From: Hyphomicrobiales bacterium
GTDB taxonomy: Bacteria; Pseudomonadota; Alphaproteobacteria; Rhizobiales; Beijerinckiaceae
Direction of reading: 5' to 3'
Assembly (NCBI GenBank): GCA_027489535.1
Contig: JAIXZO010000001.1
Span: forward strand, 124,001 to 188,000
DNA length: 64,000 nt
Positions within the stretch are counted from its first letter, which is position 1. Every line of letters starts with the position of its first letter. Below are positions 28,561-36,326 of the stretch, piece by piece. A program made the translations under genes and the position numbers. The notes beneath the pieces were generated by a model. The model was not told the DNA's origin. It did not search any database and worked only from the letters and a program-made list of their open reading frames with translations.

Positions 28561-29970
28561 TCAGAGCTTGTAGGCCTGTTTCACGAGGCGGTAGGTGAGA
28601 TCATGCGCCAGTTCCGCGGCCTCGTCCTCGCCGATCCGATGATCGGTGACGAGGCCCGCCAGCATGCCGCAATCGACCCGACGCGCGACGTCGTGACGGG
28701 CCGGGATCGACGGGAAGGCGCGCGTGTCGTCGTTGAAGCCGACGGTGTTGTAGAAACCCGCCGTTTCCATCGCCTGCTCGCGAAACCGCTTCATGCCTTC
28801 GACCGAGTCGAAGAACCACCAAGGCGGTCCGAGCCGCAGCGCCGGATAGTGACCGGCGAGCGGCGCGAGTTCGCGCGAATAGGCCGTCTCGTCGAGGGTG
28901 AAGAGAATGATCGTCAGCCCCGGCTCGTTGCCGAAACGGTCGAGCAGCGGCTTGAGCGCGCGGACGTATTCGGTACCGGTCGGGATGTCCGCGCCCATGT
29001 CCCGGCCGAACTGCGCGAAGAGATGCGGGTTGTGATTGCGCATGGAGCCGGGATGGATCTGCATCACGAGCCCGTCTTCCAAGCTCATGCGCGCCATTTC
29101 GGTGAGCATTTGGGCGCGAAACAGCTCCGCTTCGGCGGCCGAAACGGGGCCGCTGCGCACCTTCTCGTACAGCGCCTCGGCGTCGCCCCGCGCCAGATCG
29201 GCCGTGGCCGCCGTCGGGTGGCCGTGATCGCTCGAGGTCGCGCCGTAGGATTTGAAGAAGGCCCGGCGCTTCATATGCGCGTCGAGATAGCCTTCCCATG
29301 TCGTCGTATCGGAGCCGGTCAATGTGCCGAATGCGACGAGATTGTCCCGAAAGCCCTCGAAATCCGGGTCGACGACGGGATCCGGCCGATAGGCCGTGAC
29401 CACGCGACCCGTCCAGCCGCTCTTGCGGATCGCTTCATGCGACGCGAGCGGGTCGAGCGGGCTTTCGGTGGTGGCGATCACCTCGATGTTGAAGCGCTCG
29501 AACAATGCCCGCGGCAGATAGGCCGGCGTCGCGAGCCGTTCCGCGATGCGGTCGTAGTAGAGGTCGGCCGTGGTCGAGGAGAGGCGGACGTCGAGGTCGA
29601 ACAGGGTGGCGAATGCATGGTCGAGCCAACTGCGCGTCGGCGTGCCGCGGAACAGGTGGTAGTGCGAGGCGAACCGACGCCAGATCGCGCGCGGATCGCT
29701 CTCGACTGGCGCGCCGTCCTTGCGGCGGATGCCGAGATCCTCGAGCGCGATCCCTTGGCTGTAGAGCATGCGGAAAATGTAGTGGTCGGGCACCACGAAC
29801 ATCGATGACGGATCGGAAAACGGTCGGTTCTCGGCGTACCAGCGCGGGTCGGTATGGCCGTGCGGCGAGACGATCGGCAGGTCCTTGATCGCCGCATAAA
29901 GCCGGCGCGCGACGGCGCGGGTATCCGGATCGGCGGGGAACAGGCGGTCGGGATGGATGAGGGCGGTCAT
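28561..29970 (-). CDS. uxaC: Glucuronate/uronate isomerase UxaC
   Basis: 469 residues, close to E. coli UxaC (470). It isomerises D-glucuronate to D-fructuronate and D-galacturonate to D-tagaturonate. The amidohydrolase-like fold shows the metal His-x-His in VSPHGHTDPRW, then VPDHYIFRMLYSQG and GPPWWFFDS typical of UxaC. Because uxuA/uxuB but no uxaA/uxaB are nearby, the glucuronate branch is favoured. The ATG overlaps the gntR stop (ATGA). Confidence 0.95.
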   Translation of the reverse strand: MTALIHPDRLFPADPDTRAVARRLYAAIKDLPIVSPHGHTDPRWYAENRPFSDPSSMFVVPDHYIFRMLYSQGIALEDLGIRRKDGAPVESDPRAIWRRFASHYHLFRGTPTRSWLDHAFATLFDLDVRLSSTTADLYYDRIAERLATPAYLPRALFERFNIEVIATTESPLDPLASHEAIRKSGWTGRVVTAYRPDPVVDPDFEGFRDNLVAFGTLTGSDTTTWEGYLDAHMKRRAFFKSYGATSSDHGHPTAATADLARGDAEALYEKVRSGPVSAAEAELFRAQMLTEMARMSLEDGLVMQIHPGSMRNHNPHLFAQFGRDMGADIPTGTEYVRALKPLLDRFGNEPGLTIILFTLDETAYSRELAPLAGHYPALRLGPPWWFFDSVEGMKRFREQAMETAGFYNTVGFNDDTRAFPSIPARHDVARRVDCGMLAGLVTDHRIGEDEAAELAHDLTYRLVKQAYKL

Positions 29971-30776
29971 TCCACGTCCTTGAACATGGGCTTCGACGGG
30001 TCGTCGAGAAGACAGTCGGGATCGATCAGACGGACATCCGCAAACGTCATCAGCGCCGTCAGATGCTCGGTCATCGCTGCGGCGGCGCGGTCGGGATCGC
30101 CCGACCGCAAGGCGACGAGGACGTGTTCATGCTCGGCGACCACGGCCTGCATTCGGCCCGGCACGGGCAGCGTCAGGCGGCGATACCGATCGACCTGCAT
30201 CTTGACCGACTGCACCAACGTCCAGACGCTCGGGAATCCTGCGGCATCGGCCACGGCCGCGTGGAAGAATTCGTCTTGTTCGAGAAAGCCGTCGCCGTCG
30301 CCTGCCGAGGCGAGGGCGCGCTGCCGCTCGATGGACGCGGCGACGATGTCGAGCTTCGCGGCGTCGCCGCGTCGGGCGGCCATGCGCGCCATCGTCTCTT
30401 CGAGGGCCATGCGGACCACCAGCGCCTCTTCGAGCGCCGCGAGCGGGATGCGGGCCACGAAAGTGCCGGACTGCGGAAAAATTTCCACGAGGCGCTCTTC
30501 CGCAAGCCGCAGCAGGGCCTCGCGTACGGGCGTGCGGCTCACGCCGTAGACGGCCGCAATGGCCTTCTCGGAGATCGATTCGCCGGGCCTACGGCGCACG
30601 GCCACGATGTCGGCCCGCAATTCCCTGTGGATGCGGCCGGCCGCCGTGCCCGTCCCCGTGTGTCGGAACGCGGCAGCAGCTGCCGGAGGAGCGCTGCGCC
30701 CCTGCCGCCGTTCACCTCGGGAAGTTTCGTTGCTCAAGAGCCGTCTCGCTGCTGCCGAGGCGACATCTGTCCCCAA
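29967..30776 (-). CDS. GntR/FadR-type transcriptional regulator of the uronate operon
   Basis: Up to 269 residues. A winged helix-turn-helix (AVYGVSRTPVREALLRLAEERLVE) is followed by an FadR-type all-helical ligand domain with metal-type His positions (FFHAAV, EHEHVL, MTEHLTAL). It probably represses the operon until a uronate intermediate binds. The only start codon at the frame's beginning is TTG at 30776; no ATG occurs before the HTH, so TTG at 30737 is an equally good start and leaves a more normal leader after the promoter proposed upstream. It is first in the operon and so should regulate itself. Confidence 0.87.
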   Translation of the reverse strand: MGTDVASAAARRLLSNETSRGERRQGRSAPPAAAAAFRHTGTGTAAGRIHRELRADIVAVRRRPGESISEKAIAAVYGVSRTPVREALLRLAEERLVEIFPQSGTFVARIPLAALEEALVVRMALEETMARMAARRGDAAKLDIVAASIERQRALASAGDGDGFLEQDEFFHAAVADAAGFPSVWTLVQSVKMQVDRYRRLTLPVPGRMQAVVAEHEHVLVALRSGDPDRAAAAMTEHLTALMTFADVRLIDPDCLLDDPSKPMFKDVE

Positions 30777-30788
30777 GCTCGAGAGCGA

Positions 30789-30817
30789 ACGATATACTAG
30801 TATACCAGTTTTCGCAA
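30789..30817 (-). promoter_or_regulatory. Candidate promoter and GntR operator of the uronate operon
   Basis: On the minus strand TTGCGA (30817-30812) and TATCGT (30794-30789) are spaced by 17 bases, a plausible sigma-70 pair. The perfect 12-bp palindrome TATACTAGTATA at 30793-30804 lies across the spacer and -10 element. An AT-rich palindrome is striking in this GC-rich DNA and resembles GntR-family operators of the TGGTATACCA kind. A repressor bound here would block RNA polymerase. The start site would fall near 30782, favouring a gntR start downstream of 30776. Confidence 0.65.
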
Positions 30818-30858
30818 GCGGGCGAATGCAGTCCGATGACGGGCGAGTGAGAATTCGT

Positions 30859-31815
30859 TCAGCCGAAGACGCGGGTCATGTGGCGGTCGATCAGGTCCAC
30901 CACTTTTTCCGTCGCGGAATGGTGCGGCATGTGGCCGATTCCGGGCAGCACCACCAGTTCCGCTCCCTCGATTTGGCGCGCCGCCGTCCGCGAATGCAGA
31001 TCGGGCACGATCCGGTCCGCATCTCCGGTGATGAACAAGGCGGGCACGTCGATGTCGGCATAGTGCGGCGACTGCTCGATCAGGAATTCGCGAAGCCCCG
31101 CCATATCCTGCGCATTGGCCCGGAAATTCGAGGGCCGGAACAGCAGGCGCGCGGCTATCATCTCCGCATAGCGGGCCGGCGGCGTCTGCGGATGAAAGAT
31201 CTCGGCCACCACCCGCTCCATCGTCGCGAGCCCCATGGGCGTCACAAGCGTGTTGATGAACAGGGGTCCGACCACGGGCGCGGCGGCGGTATGGACGTAC
31301 CAGGAAACGCCGCCCGGCCAAGGATGCGTCGCGGCCGACAGCATGACCAATCCGGCTGCGATGCCGCGATGCGCCAAGGCGAAGCGGGCGGCGAGTCCGC
31401 CGGACCACGAATGGCCCAGAACCACCGCGCGCTCGACGCCGATCTCGCCCAAGGCTTCGGCGATCAGTTCCGCCTGTCGCGCGGGGTTGGCATCCGCCGC
31501 GCCGCCGGGACGATCGCTCCACCCGTGCCCCGGCCGGTCGACCGCCACCACGCGCCACTGCGCGGCAAGCGCCGGGCCGAGCGGCTCGTCGAGGTCGCGA
31601 AGATTTCCGGAGGCTCCGTGGAGCAGCACGATCGCGGCATCCGAACGGCCGTTGCGGGCGGGCCGGTCCAGCACGTGCAGCCGGCCGCCGCTCACGGGCA
31701 CCATTCGGCCGACCGGCGGATAACGTTCGTCCAGCGTGCGGTTCGCGATGCGGCTGACGGCGGCCGTCGCCGCGGCCAAAGCGGCGCCGGCGAGCCCGGC
31801 TCGAGAAGCGTTCAT
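30859..31815 (-). CDS. Alpha/beta hydrolase
   Basis: 318 residues. After an N-terminal hydrophobic/Ala-rich anchor segment comes an alpha/beta-hydrolase: oxyanion-side LLHGASGN, nucleophile elbow GHSWSGG, acid Asp in TGDADRIV and His in GIGHMPHH. The VDRPGHGWSDRP stretch resembles epoxide-hydrolase/haloalkane-dehalogenase-like members, but the substrate is unknown. ATG at 31815 is chosen to give the anchor; the frame is open 24 codons further. It is separated from gntR by the operator region and reads towards it, so it could be co-regulated only by read-through. Confidence 0.83.
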   Translation of the reverse strand: MNASRAGLAGAALAAATAAVSRIANRTLDERYPPVGRMVPVSGGRLHVLDRPARNGRSDAAIVLLHGASGNLRDLDEPLGPALAAQWRVVAVDRPGHGWSDRPGGAADANPARQAELIAEALGEIGVERAVVLGHSWSGGLAARFALAHRGIAAGLVMLSAATHPWPGGVSWYVHTAAAPVVGPLFINTLVTPMGLATMERVVAEIFHPQTPPARYAEMIAARLLFRPSNFRANAQDMAGLREFLIEQSPHYADIDVPALFITGDADRIVPDLHSRTAARQIEGAELVVLPGIGHMPHHSATEKVVDLIDRHMTRVFG

Positions 31816-31969
31816 GGGGAATCCCGAAGTGAAACCGATACGATGCGAACAAACGAACCCCCGGCCGGTTCCACCGACGGCGCGCAAGCTCGACCTTCGG
31901 ATGTATTTGGAGCCTCGGGATGCAGACGATGGACGTATGAACGCTTACCTTCCCCAACGTAAATTTATG

Positions 31970-31997
31970 TTGACGAAGCGCCCGGATCGCTTACAAA
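31970..31997 (+). promoter_or_regulatory. Candidate sigma-70 promoter with no obvious gene downstream
   Basis: TTGACG at 31970-31975 and TACAAA at 31992-31997 are 16 bases apart. This is one of the closest matches to a housekeeping promoter I see in the window. It lies in a 359-bp gap between an alpha/beta hydrolase and tRNA-Gly, both on the minus strand, and faces a rho-independent terminator about 30 bases after the likely start near 32003. Confidence 0.55.
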
Positions 31998-32002
31998 GGT
32001 CA

Positions 32003-32063
32003 CATTCATACCCACCCATGACTTCGCCGCCGACGGGGCTCTCCCCTTCGGCGGCTTTTTTCT
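32003..32063 (+). ncRNA. Candidate small RNA of about 60 nt ending in an intrinsic terminator
   Basis: Between the promoter at 31970-31997 and the terminator ending near 32061 there is room for a transcript of about 60 nt. No convincing protein frame fits: an ATG at 32018 opens a frame that runs through the terminator hairpin. The terminator takes up more than half of the RNA, leaving a short 5' single-stranded region with CCCACCC, which could pair with Shine-Dalgarno sequences. No known RNA family was recognised. Inference from sequence signals only. Confidence 0.35.
32026..32061 (+). terminator. Strong rho-independent terminator facing right
   Basis: A 13-bp stem with one mismatch (GCCGCCGACGGGG / CCCCTTCGGCGGC, loop CTCT) is followed by six T residues at 32056-32061. 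No plus-strand gene precedes it; the minus strand has no U-tract, so it would not terminate the tRNA-Gly or hydrolase transcripts. Confidence 0.8.
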
Positions 32064-32174
32064 TTCGAGGGTGTGTCGAATGCTGCGCTCCGGAGCGGGC
32101 GCGCAAACGGCAACGCGAAAAGACGGCCGAGGGCCGTCGCTTCCGTCGCATTCGGTGGTCGTGAAGAGAAATTT

Positions 32175-32249
32175 TGGAGCGGGCGAAGGGATTCGAACCC
32201 TCGACCCCAACCTTGGCAAGGTTGTGCTCTACCCCTGAGCTACACCCGC
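32175..32249 (-). tRNA. tRNA-Gly (GCC)
   Basis: On the minus strand the sequence starts GCGGGTGTAGCTCAGGGG and closes with a matching acceptor CGCCCGC, discriminator T and encoded CCA, 75 nt in all. The anticodon loop reads CTTGCCAAG around GCC. The T arm GAGGGTTCGAATCCCTT is canonical. The nearby 359-bp gap on its downstream side contains the candidate small RNA described separately. Confidence 0.97.
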
Positions 32250-32433
32250 ATCCGTGTGAAGCGCCGCGGCGCCTCGGGTGGCGGGTATATGCCCCAACTC
32301 GTCGGGGGATGCAAGCGCCCTTCTGCTCGATTGCGCGAGGGCGTGCCCGGCCTTGTTGCCCGCGGCCGCTGCGGGGACTAGAACGCCACCGTACCCGCCC
32401 GCGCGCGGGTTCGCCCACGTGCCGGAGCCCCGG

Positions 32434-32979
32434 ATGACCGCGACGCCCGAAGACCTCTTCGCCTTTCTCGACGGCGCGGGCATCGCGCACGAGACGAAGC
32501 ATCACCCGGCGCTCTTCACCGTCGAGGATTCCAAGCGCCTGCGCGGCGTCATTCCGGGAGCGCATGTCAAAAACCTGTTCCTGAAGGACAAGAAGGGCGC
32601 GCTGTTCCTCGTCACCGCGGTCGAAGACACCGTGATCGACCTAAAGACGCTGCACACGATCATCGGCGCGCAGGGCCGCCTCACCTTCGGTGCCGCCGAT
32701 CTGCTGCGCGAGGTTCTCGGCGTCGAACCGGGTTCGGTGACGCCGTTCGGGGTGATCAACGACCGCCTCCACCGCGTCGCCGTGATCGTCGACGGTCGCT
32801 TGGCGGCGCATGAGCGGATCAACGTCCATCCGCTGGTGAATACGATGACCACGGGCGTGAGCCGCGAGGGTCTCTTCGCCTTCTTTGCCGCGACGGGGCA
32901 TGATGCGCGGATCGTGGACATGCATGCCCCCGAAAGCCGACGCACGGTTGCCGCCGCGCCCGACGCATCCCATCTTTAG
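32434..32979 (+). CDS. YbaK/ProX-type aminoacyl-tRNA deacylase
   Basis: 181 residues of the YbaK/EbsC/ProXp fold. Such free-standing editing domains hydrolyse mischarged tRNA (for example Ala- or Cys-tRNA-Pro). The expected motifs are seen: HHPALFTVEDS, GAHVKNLFLKDKKG (catalytic Lys) and a C-terminal NVHPLVNTMTTG. The exact aminoacyl substrate cannot be assigned. ATG at 32434 gives the family-like start MTATPEDLFAFLD. It is divergent from tRNA-Gly with a 184-bp gap, in which I see nothing else. Confidence 0.88.
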   Translation: MTATPEDLFAFLDGAGIAHETKHHPALFTVEDSKRLRGVIPGAHVKNLFLKDKKGALFLVTAVEDTVIDLKTLHTIIGAQGRLTFGAADLLREVLGVEPGSVTPFGVINDRLHRVAVIVDGRLAAHERINVHPLVNTMTTGVSREGLFAFFAATGHDARIVDMHAPESRRTVAAAPDASHL

Positions 32980-33044
32980 GCCCGCGGCGCACGCTTCGCC
33001 GCACGAGAACGACGAGCCCCGCGGGGCCGCAGGAGACCAGACCC

Positions 33045-33944
33045 ATGTCATTCATCGACAGCGCCCCGGCGGACGCCCCCCTCGTCAAGGATACGACGAC
33101 CGCGGGCTTCCGCGACGACGTGATCGCCGAATCGATGAAGCAGCCGGTGCTGGTCGATTTCTGGGCCCCGTGGTGCGGCCCCTGCAAGCAGCTGACCCCC
33201 GTCATCGAAAAGGCGGTCAAGGCCGCCGGCGGGAAGGTGAAGCTGGTCAAGATGAACATCGACGACCATCCGCAGATCGCCGGCCAGCTTGGCATTCAAT
33301 CCATCCCGGCGGTGATCGCGTTTCAGCGCGGCCAGCCGGTCGACGGCTTCATGGGCGCGCAGCCCGAGCGTGAAATCACCGGCTTCATCGAGCGTCTCGT
33401 CGGCCCGATCGGCCCCGGTCCCGTCGTCGAGATGATGGCGGAAGCGAAGACCTTGGCCGAAGCCGGGGATGCGGCGGGCGCGGCCGAGCTTTACGCCGCC
33501 GTGCTGACGCAGGATGCCGCCAATCTCGATGCGCTCGGTGCGATGGCCAAGCTGCATGTCGACATCGGCGACGTCGAGGGAGCCGAGCGGTTCCTTGCGA
33601 TGGCCCCCGCCGACAAGTCCGACCATCCGGCGCTTGCCGGCGCGCGCGCCGCGCTTGAGCTGGCCAAGCAGGCCGAGTCGCTGGGCGATCTCGCCGAACT
33701 CGAGGCGAAGGTCGCGACGAACCCGGCCGATCATCAGGCGCGGTTCGATCTCGCGCTGGCGCTCGCGGCGCGCGGCGACGGCGACCGGGCGAGCGATGAA
33801 TTGGTGGAAATCATCAAGCGCGACCGCACGTGGAACGACGACGGCGCCCGCAAGCAGCTGCTGCAGTTCTTCGACGCGTGGGGGCCGATGAACCCGATGA
33901 CCACGGCGGGCCGGCGCAAGCTGTCGGCCGTGCTGTTTCGTTGA
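33045..33944 (+). CDS. Thioredoxin-domain co-chaperone CnoX/YbbN-like
   Basis: 299 residues. An N-terminal thioredoxin domain keeps the active CGPC (Cys44, Cys47) in FWAPWCGPCK, followed by TPR-like repeats (from about residue 125 to the end). This is the YbbN/CnoX arrangement, a chaperedoxin that protects proteins during oxidative stress and hands them to GroEL or DnaK. Unlike E. coli YbbN, which lacks the second active Cys, both cysteines are present here. It starts 65 bp after the ybaK-like gene and is followed after 14 bp by a Lon-domain gene, probably one operon. Confidence 0.9.
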   Translation: MSFIDSAPADAPLVKDTTTAGFRDDVIAESMKQPVLVDFWAPWCGPCKQLTPVIEKAVKAAGGKVKLVKMNIDDHPQIAGQLGIQSIPAVIAFQRGQPVDGFMGAQPEREITGFIERLVGPIGPGPVVEMMAEAKTLAEAGDAAGAAELYAAVLTQDAANLDALGAMAKLHVDIGDVEGAERFLAMAPADKSDHPALAGARAALELAKQAESLGDLAELEAKVATNPADHQARFDLALALAARGDGDRASDELVEIIKRDRTWNDDGARKQLLQFFDAWGPMNPMTTAGRRKLSAVLFR

Positions 33945-33958
33945 GGGCGGGCGGAGCC

Positions 33959-34627
33959 ATGCCGATGAACGCGGTCTACAAGACGCCTGCCGATCTGCCG
34001 GGCGTCATCGCCGTGTTTCCGCTGCCGGCGGCGCTGCTGCTGCCGCGCGGTCAGATGCCGCTCAACATCTTCGAGCCGCGCTACCTCGCGATGATCGACG
34101 ACGCTCTGCGCGGCTCGCGCATCATCGGCATGATCCAACCCGAGATCGACGAGGGACGCGGCGGCGTGCCCGGCCTGCAGGCGGTCGGCTGTGCGGGGCG
34201 CATCACGCAGCTCGCCGAGACCGGCGACGGGCGCTATCTCGCCACGCTCACCGGCGTTTCACGCTTCCGCGTCGTCGAGGAATTGCCCACCGTCACGCCC
34301 TACCGCCAGTGCCGCGTCGATTTCGAGCCTTTCGCGTCAGATCTCGTGGCGCGTGCGGGCGAGGATGAAACGGACCGCGAAGGCGTCATCCGCGCCCTGC
34401 GCGCCTTCGTCGAAGCCAAGAATCTCGACATGGAATGGAAGGGCGTGCATGCCGCGCCCACGGAAGCGCTCGTCAATGCCTTGGCGATGATGAGCCCCTT
34501 CGGCCCCCGCGAGAAGCAGGCGCTGCTCGAAGCGCGCGATCTCAAGAGCCGCGCGGAAATGCTGATCGCCATCACGGAATTCGAACTCGCGCGCGGCGAC
34601 GACGGCGCCGATACGCCGCTCCAATGA
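33959..34627 (+). CDS. LON substrate-binding-domain protein (no protease domain)
   Basis: 222 residues consisting only of the N-terminal substrate-binding domain of Lon: [31 protein letters not shown] is the diagnostic start (cited in part), followed by a helical section ending FELARG. There is no ATPase or protease part, as in the common free-standing LonN proteins of alphaproteobacteria. Its role is unknown. Two ATGs (33959, 33965) are possible; GGAG at 33953-33956 is better spaced for the second. Confidence 0.87.
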   Translation: MPMNAVYKTPADLPGVIAVFPLPAALLLPRGQMPLNIFEPRYLAMIDDALRGSRIIGMIQPEIDEGRGGVPGLQAVGCAGRITQLAETGDGRYLATLTGVSRFRVVEELPTVTPYRQCRVDFEPFASDLVARAGEDETDREGVIRALRAFVEAKNLDMEWKGVHAAPTEALVNALAMMSPFGPREKQALLEARDLKSRAEMLIAITEFELARGDDGADTPLQ

Positions 34628-34637
34628 GGATGTCCCG

Positions 34638-34850
34638 ATGACCGACGTCGAAAATCGCATGCCCGAAACCGATCCGCGCACTGCGATCGACCCCAAGCTC
34701 CTCGAAATCCTCGTTTGCCCGCTGACGAAGGGTTCGCTGGAATATGACCGCGCGCGGCAGGAACTGGTCAGCCGGCAAGCCCGTCTGGCCTATCCGATCC
34801 GCGACGGTATCCCGATCATGCTGCCGGAAGAAGCGCGTCCGCTCGACTGA
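34638..34850 (+). CDS. Trm112-family protein (YcaR/UPF0434-like)
   Basis: 70 residues. The core [20 protein letters not shown]...[18 protein letters not shown] is characteristic of the small Trm112/YcaR family. Only one Cys remains of the zinc-binding set, as is usual for many bacterial members. Function in bacteria is unclear. It begins 10 bp after the LonN gene, so it likely ends the same operon. Confidence 0.9.
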   Translation: MTDVENRMPETDPRTAIDPKLLEILVCPLTKGSLEYDRARQELVSRQARLAYPIRDGIPIMLPEEARPLD

Positions 34851-34868
34851 GCGACCGCGCCGCCCGCA

Positions 34869-35645
34869 TCAGGCCGCAGGTGTGGCGAGGTCGCGCTGCG
34901 GTACGGGCTCGCCCAATTGCCGCAAGCCCTCTTCGTAAAGCCGGTCCGACGCGGTCTCGATGCTCGTCTGCAACTGCTCGAAAAAGGCCTCCCGCTTCAA
35001 GCCAGGCGGGATCGGCGGCAGGAATTCGACCACGATGGTGCCGGGCTTGAGCCGCAGCGAGCGGCGCGGCCAAAACAGCCCCGCATTCAGTGCCACCGGC
35101 ACGCAGGTCGCCTTCGCGCCGACATAGGCGAGCGCGATGCCGAAGCGATAGGCGGGCGGTGCACCCGGCGCGCGGCGCGTGCCTTCCGGAAAAAAGATGA
35201 CCTGACGACCGTCGCCGCGATGCAGTTCGCGCTTCACGTCCGCCACCAATTTGGTGATGACCGACGTGCCGCCCTGCCGGTTCAGCGGAATGTGATTGAG
35301 CCGCAGGATGAACCACCCGAAAAACGGGATGTAGCTCAGCTCCTTTTTGAGGACGAAGCAGGCGTCGTCGAACAGGCCGAGATAGGCGAGCGTCTCCCAC
35401 GCCGACTGGTGCTTCGAGGCGATGATGACCGGCCCGGGAGGCAGGTTTTCACGGCCCCGGATTTCCAGCTTCAGCCCGCCGAAAACGTGGCAGATCCACA
35501 CGAACAGCTTGCCCCAAGTCCGCACCATTCCCAGCAGCGCGGGGCGAGGCGCGAGGAGGAAGGGCGAGCCGAACAGCATGTAGAGGAACAGCGTCAGGTA
35601 GAAGACGACGTTGAACAAGATCGCGCGGGGCAGGGACATCGGCAT
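34869..35645 (-). CDS. plsC: 1-acyl-sn-glycerol-3-phosphate acyltransferase
   Basis: 258 residues with N-terminal membrane segments. PlsC makes phosphatidic acid from lysophosphatidic acid. The catalytic H-x4-acid block reads SKHQSAWETLAY (Glu in place of the classical Asp, a variant I know from relatives), and the substrate block is FFPEGTRRAPG. A second ATG at 35639 has better ribosome-binding spacing. It follows ydcF after 60 bp, the usual rhizobial order ftsE-ftsX-ydcF-plsC. Confidence 0.9.
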   Translation of the reverse strand: MPMSLPRAILFNVVFYLTLFLYMLFGSPFLLAPRPALLGMVRTWGKLFVWICHVFGGLKLEIRGRENLPPGPVIIASKHQSAWETLAYLGLFDDACFVLKKELSYIPFFGWFILRLNHIPLNRQGGTSVITKLVADVKRELHRGDGRQVIFFPEGTRRAPGAPPAYRFGIALAYVGAKATCVPVALNAGLFWPRRSLRLKPGTIVVEFLPPIPPGLKREAFFEQLQTSIETASDRLYEEGLRQLGEPVPQRDLATPAA

Positions 35646-35705
35646 TCCCGGGTGGACGGGGGGACGTGTTGGACTGGGGAGGCATGGCGCATCCCGGCGC
35701 GCGGT

Positions 35706-36326
35706 TCAAGGGGAGGGCGTTTCGAGAAGGCGCGCATGGGCCGGCATGCCGACGGCGATCCGCGTCCTCACGGCCACGTATTTCACGTATTCATAGGCGA
35801 GAAGCCGAAACGTCCGCTCGTCCGAGGACCATGCGTCCGGTTCGAAGCTCGCGGATACGACGGCGAACGGCACGAAGCGCAGGTCGGGCGCGGCGGCGCG
35901 CAGTTCCGCCAAGGTGCGGGGCATGTGCCAGCTCGACGTCACCACGATGAGCGAGCGCACCCCGTGCCGCCGCGCCCAATCCGCCGTTTCCGTCGCGTTG
36001 CCGACGGTGTTCATGGCCCGCCGGTCGAGATCCACGCAGCAGTCGAGGAGCGGCTTGAGGCGCGGCTCCCGGCGCGCGATGTCATCGGCGGTGGTTCGCG
36101 GGTTCACGCCCGTGATCAGAAGCCGCCGGCCGAGCCCGTCGGCCAAGAGCCGCGCGGCGTCGCCGATCCGCTCCGCGCCGCCCGTCAGCGCAACGATGGC
36201 GTCCGCACGCTCCGCCGGCGCGCTTTCGACGCGCGTCAAGCCTCGGACGAAAAGGCCGAACCCCACCGCGAAGAGCGCCGCAGCTCCGGCAAGGGCGACT
36301 GCGGCGACTTTGAGCAGGCCCGTCAC
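35706..36326 (-). CDS. YdcF-family (DUF218) membrane protein
   Basis: 206 residues. One N-terminal hydrophobic segment is followed by a DUF218 domain: DAIVALTGGAERIGDAARLL, LLITGVNPRTTADD, and SLIVVTSSWHMPRTLAEL. Relatives (SanA, ElyC/YdcF) act in the envelope, possibly on undecaprenyl-linked intermediates or in peptidoglycan/barrier integrity. The GTG start at 36326 overlaps the ftsX stop (GTGA), so it is coupled to the cell-division pair ftsEX. Confidence 0.87.
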   Translation of the reverse strand: MTGLLKVAAVALAGAAALFAVGFGLFVRGLTRVESAPAERADAIVALTGGAERIGDAARLLADGLGRRLLITGVNPRTTADDIARREPRLKPLLDCCVDLDRRAMNTVGNATETADWARRHGVRSLIVVTSSWHMPRTLAELRAAAPDLRFVPFAVVSASFEPDAWSSDERTFRLLAYEYVKYVAVRTRIAVGMPAHARLLETPSP

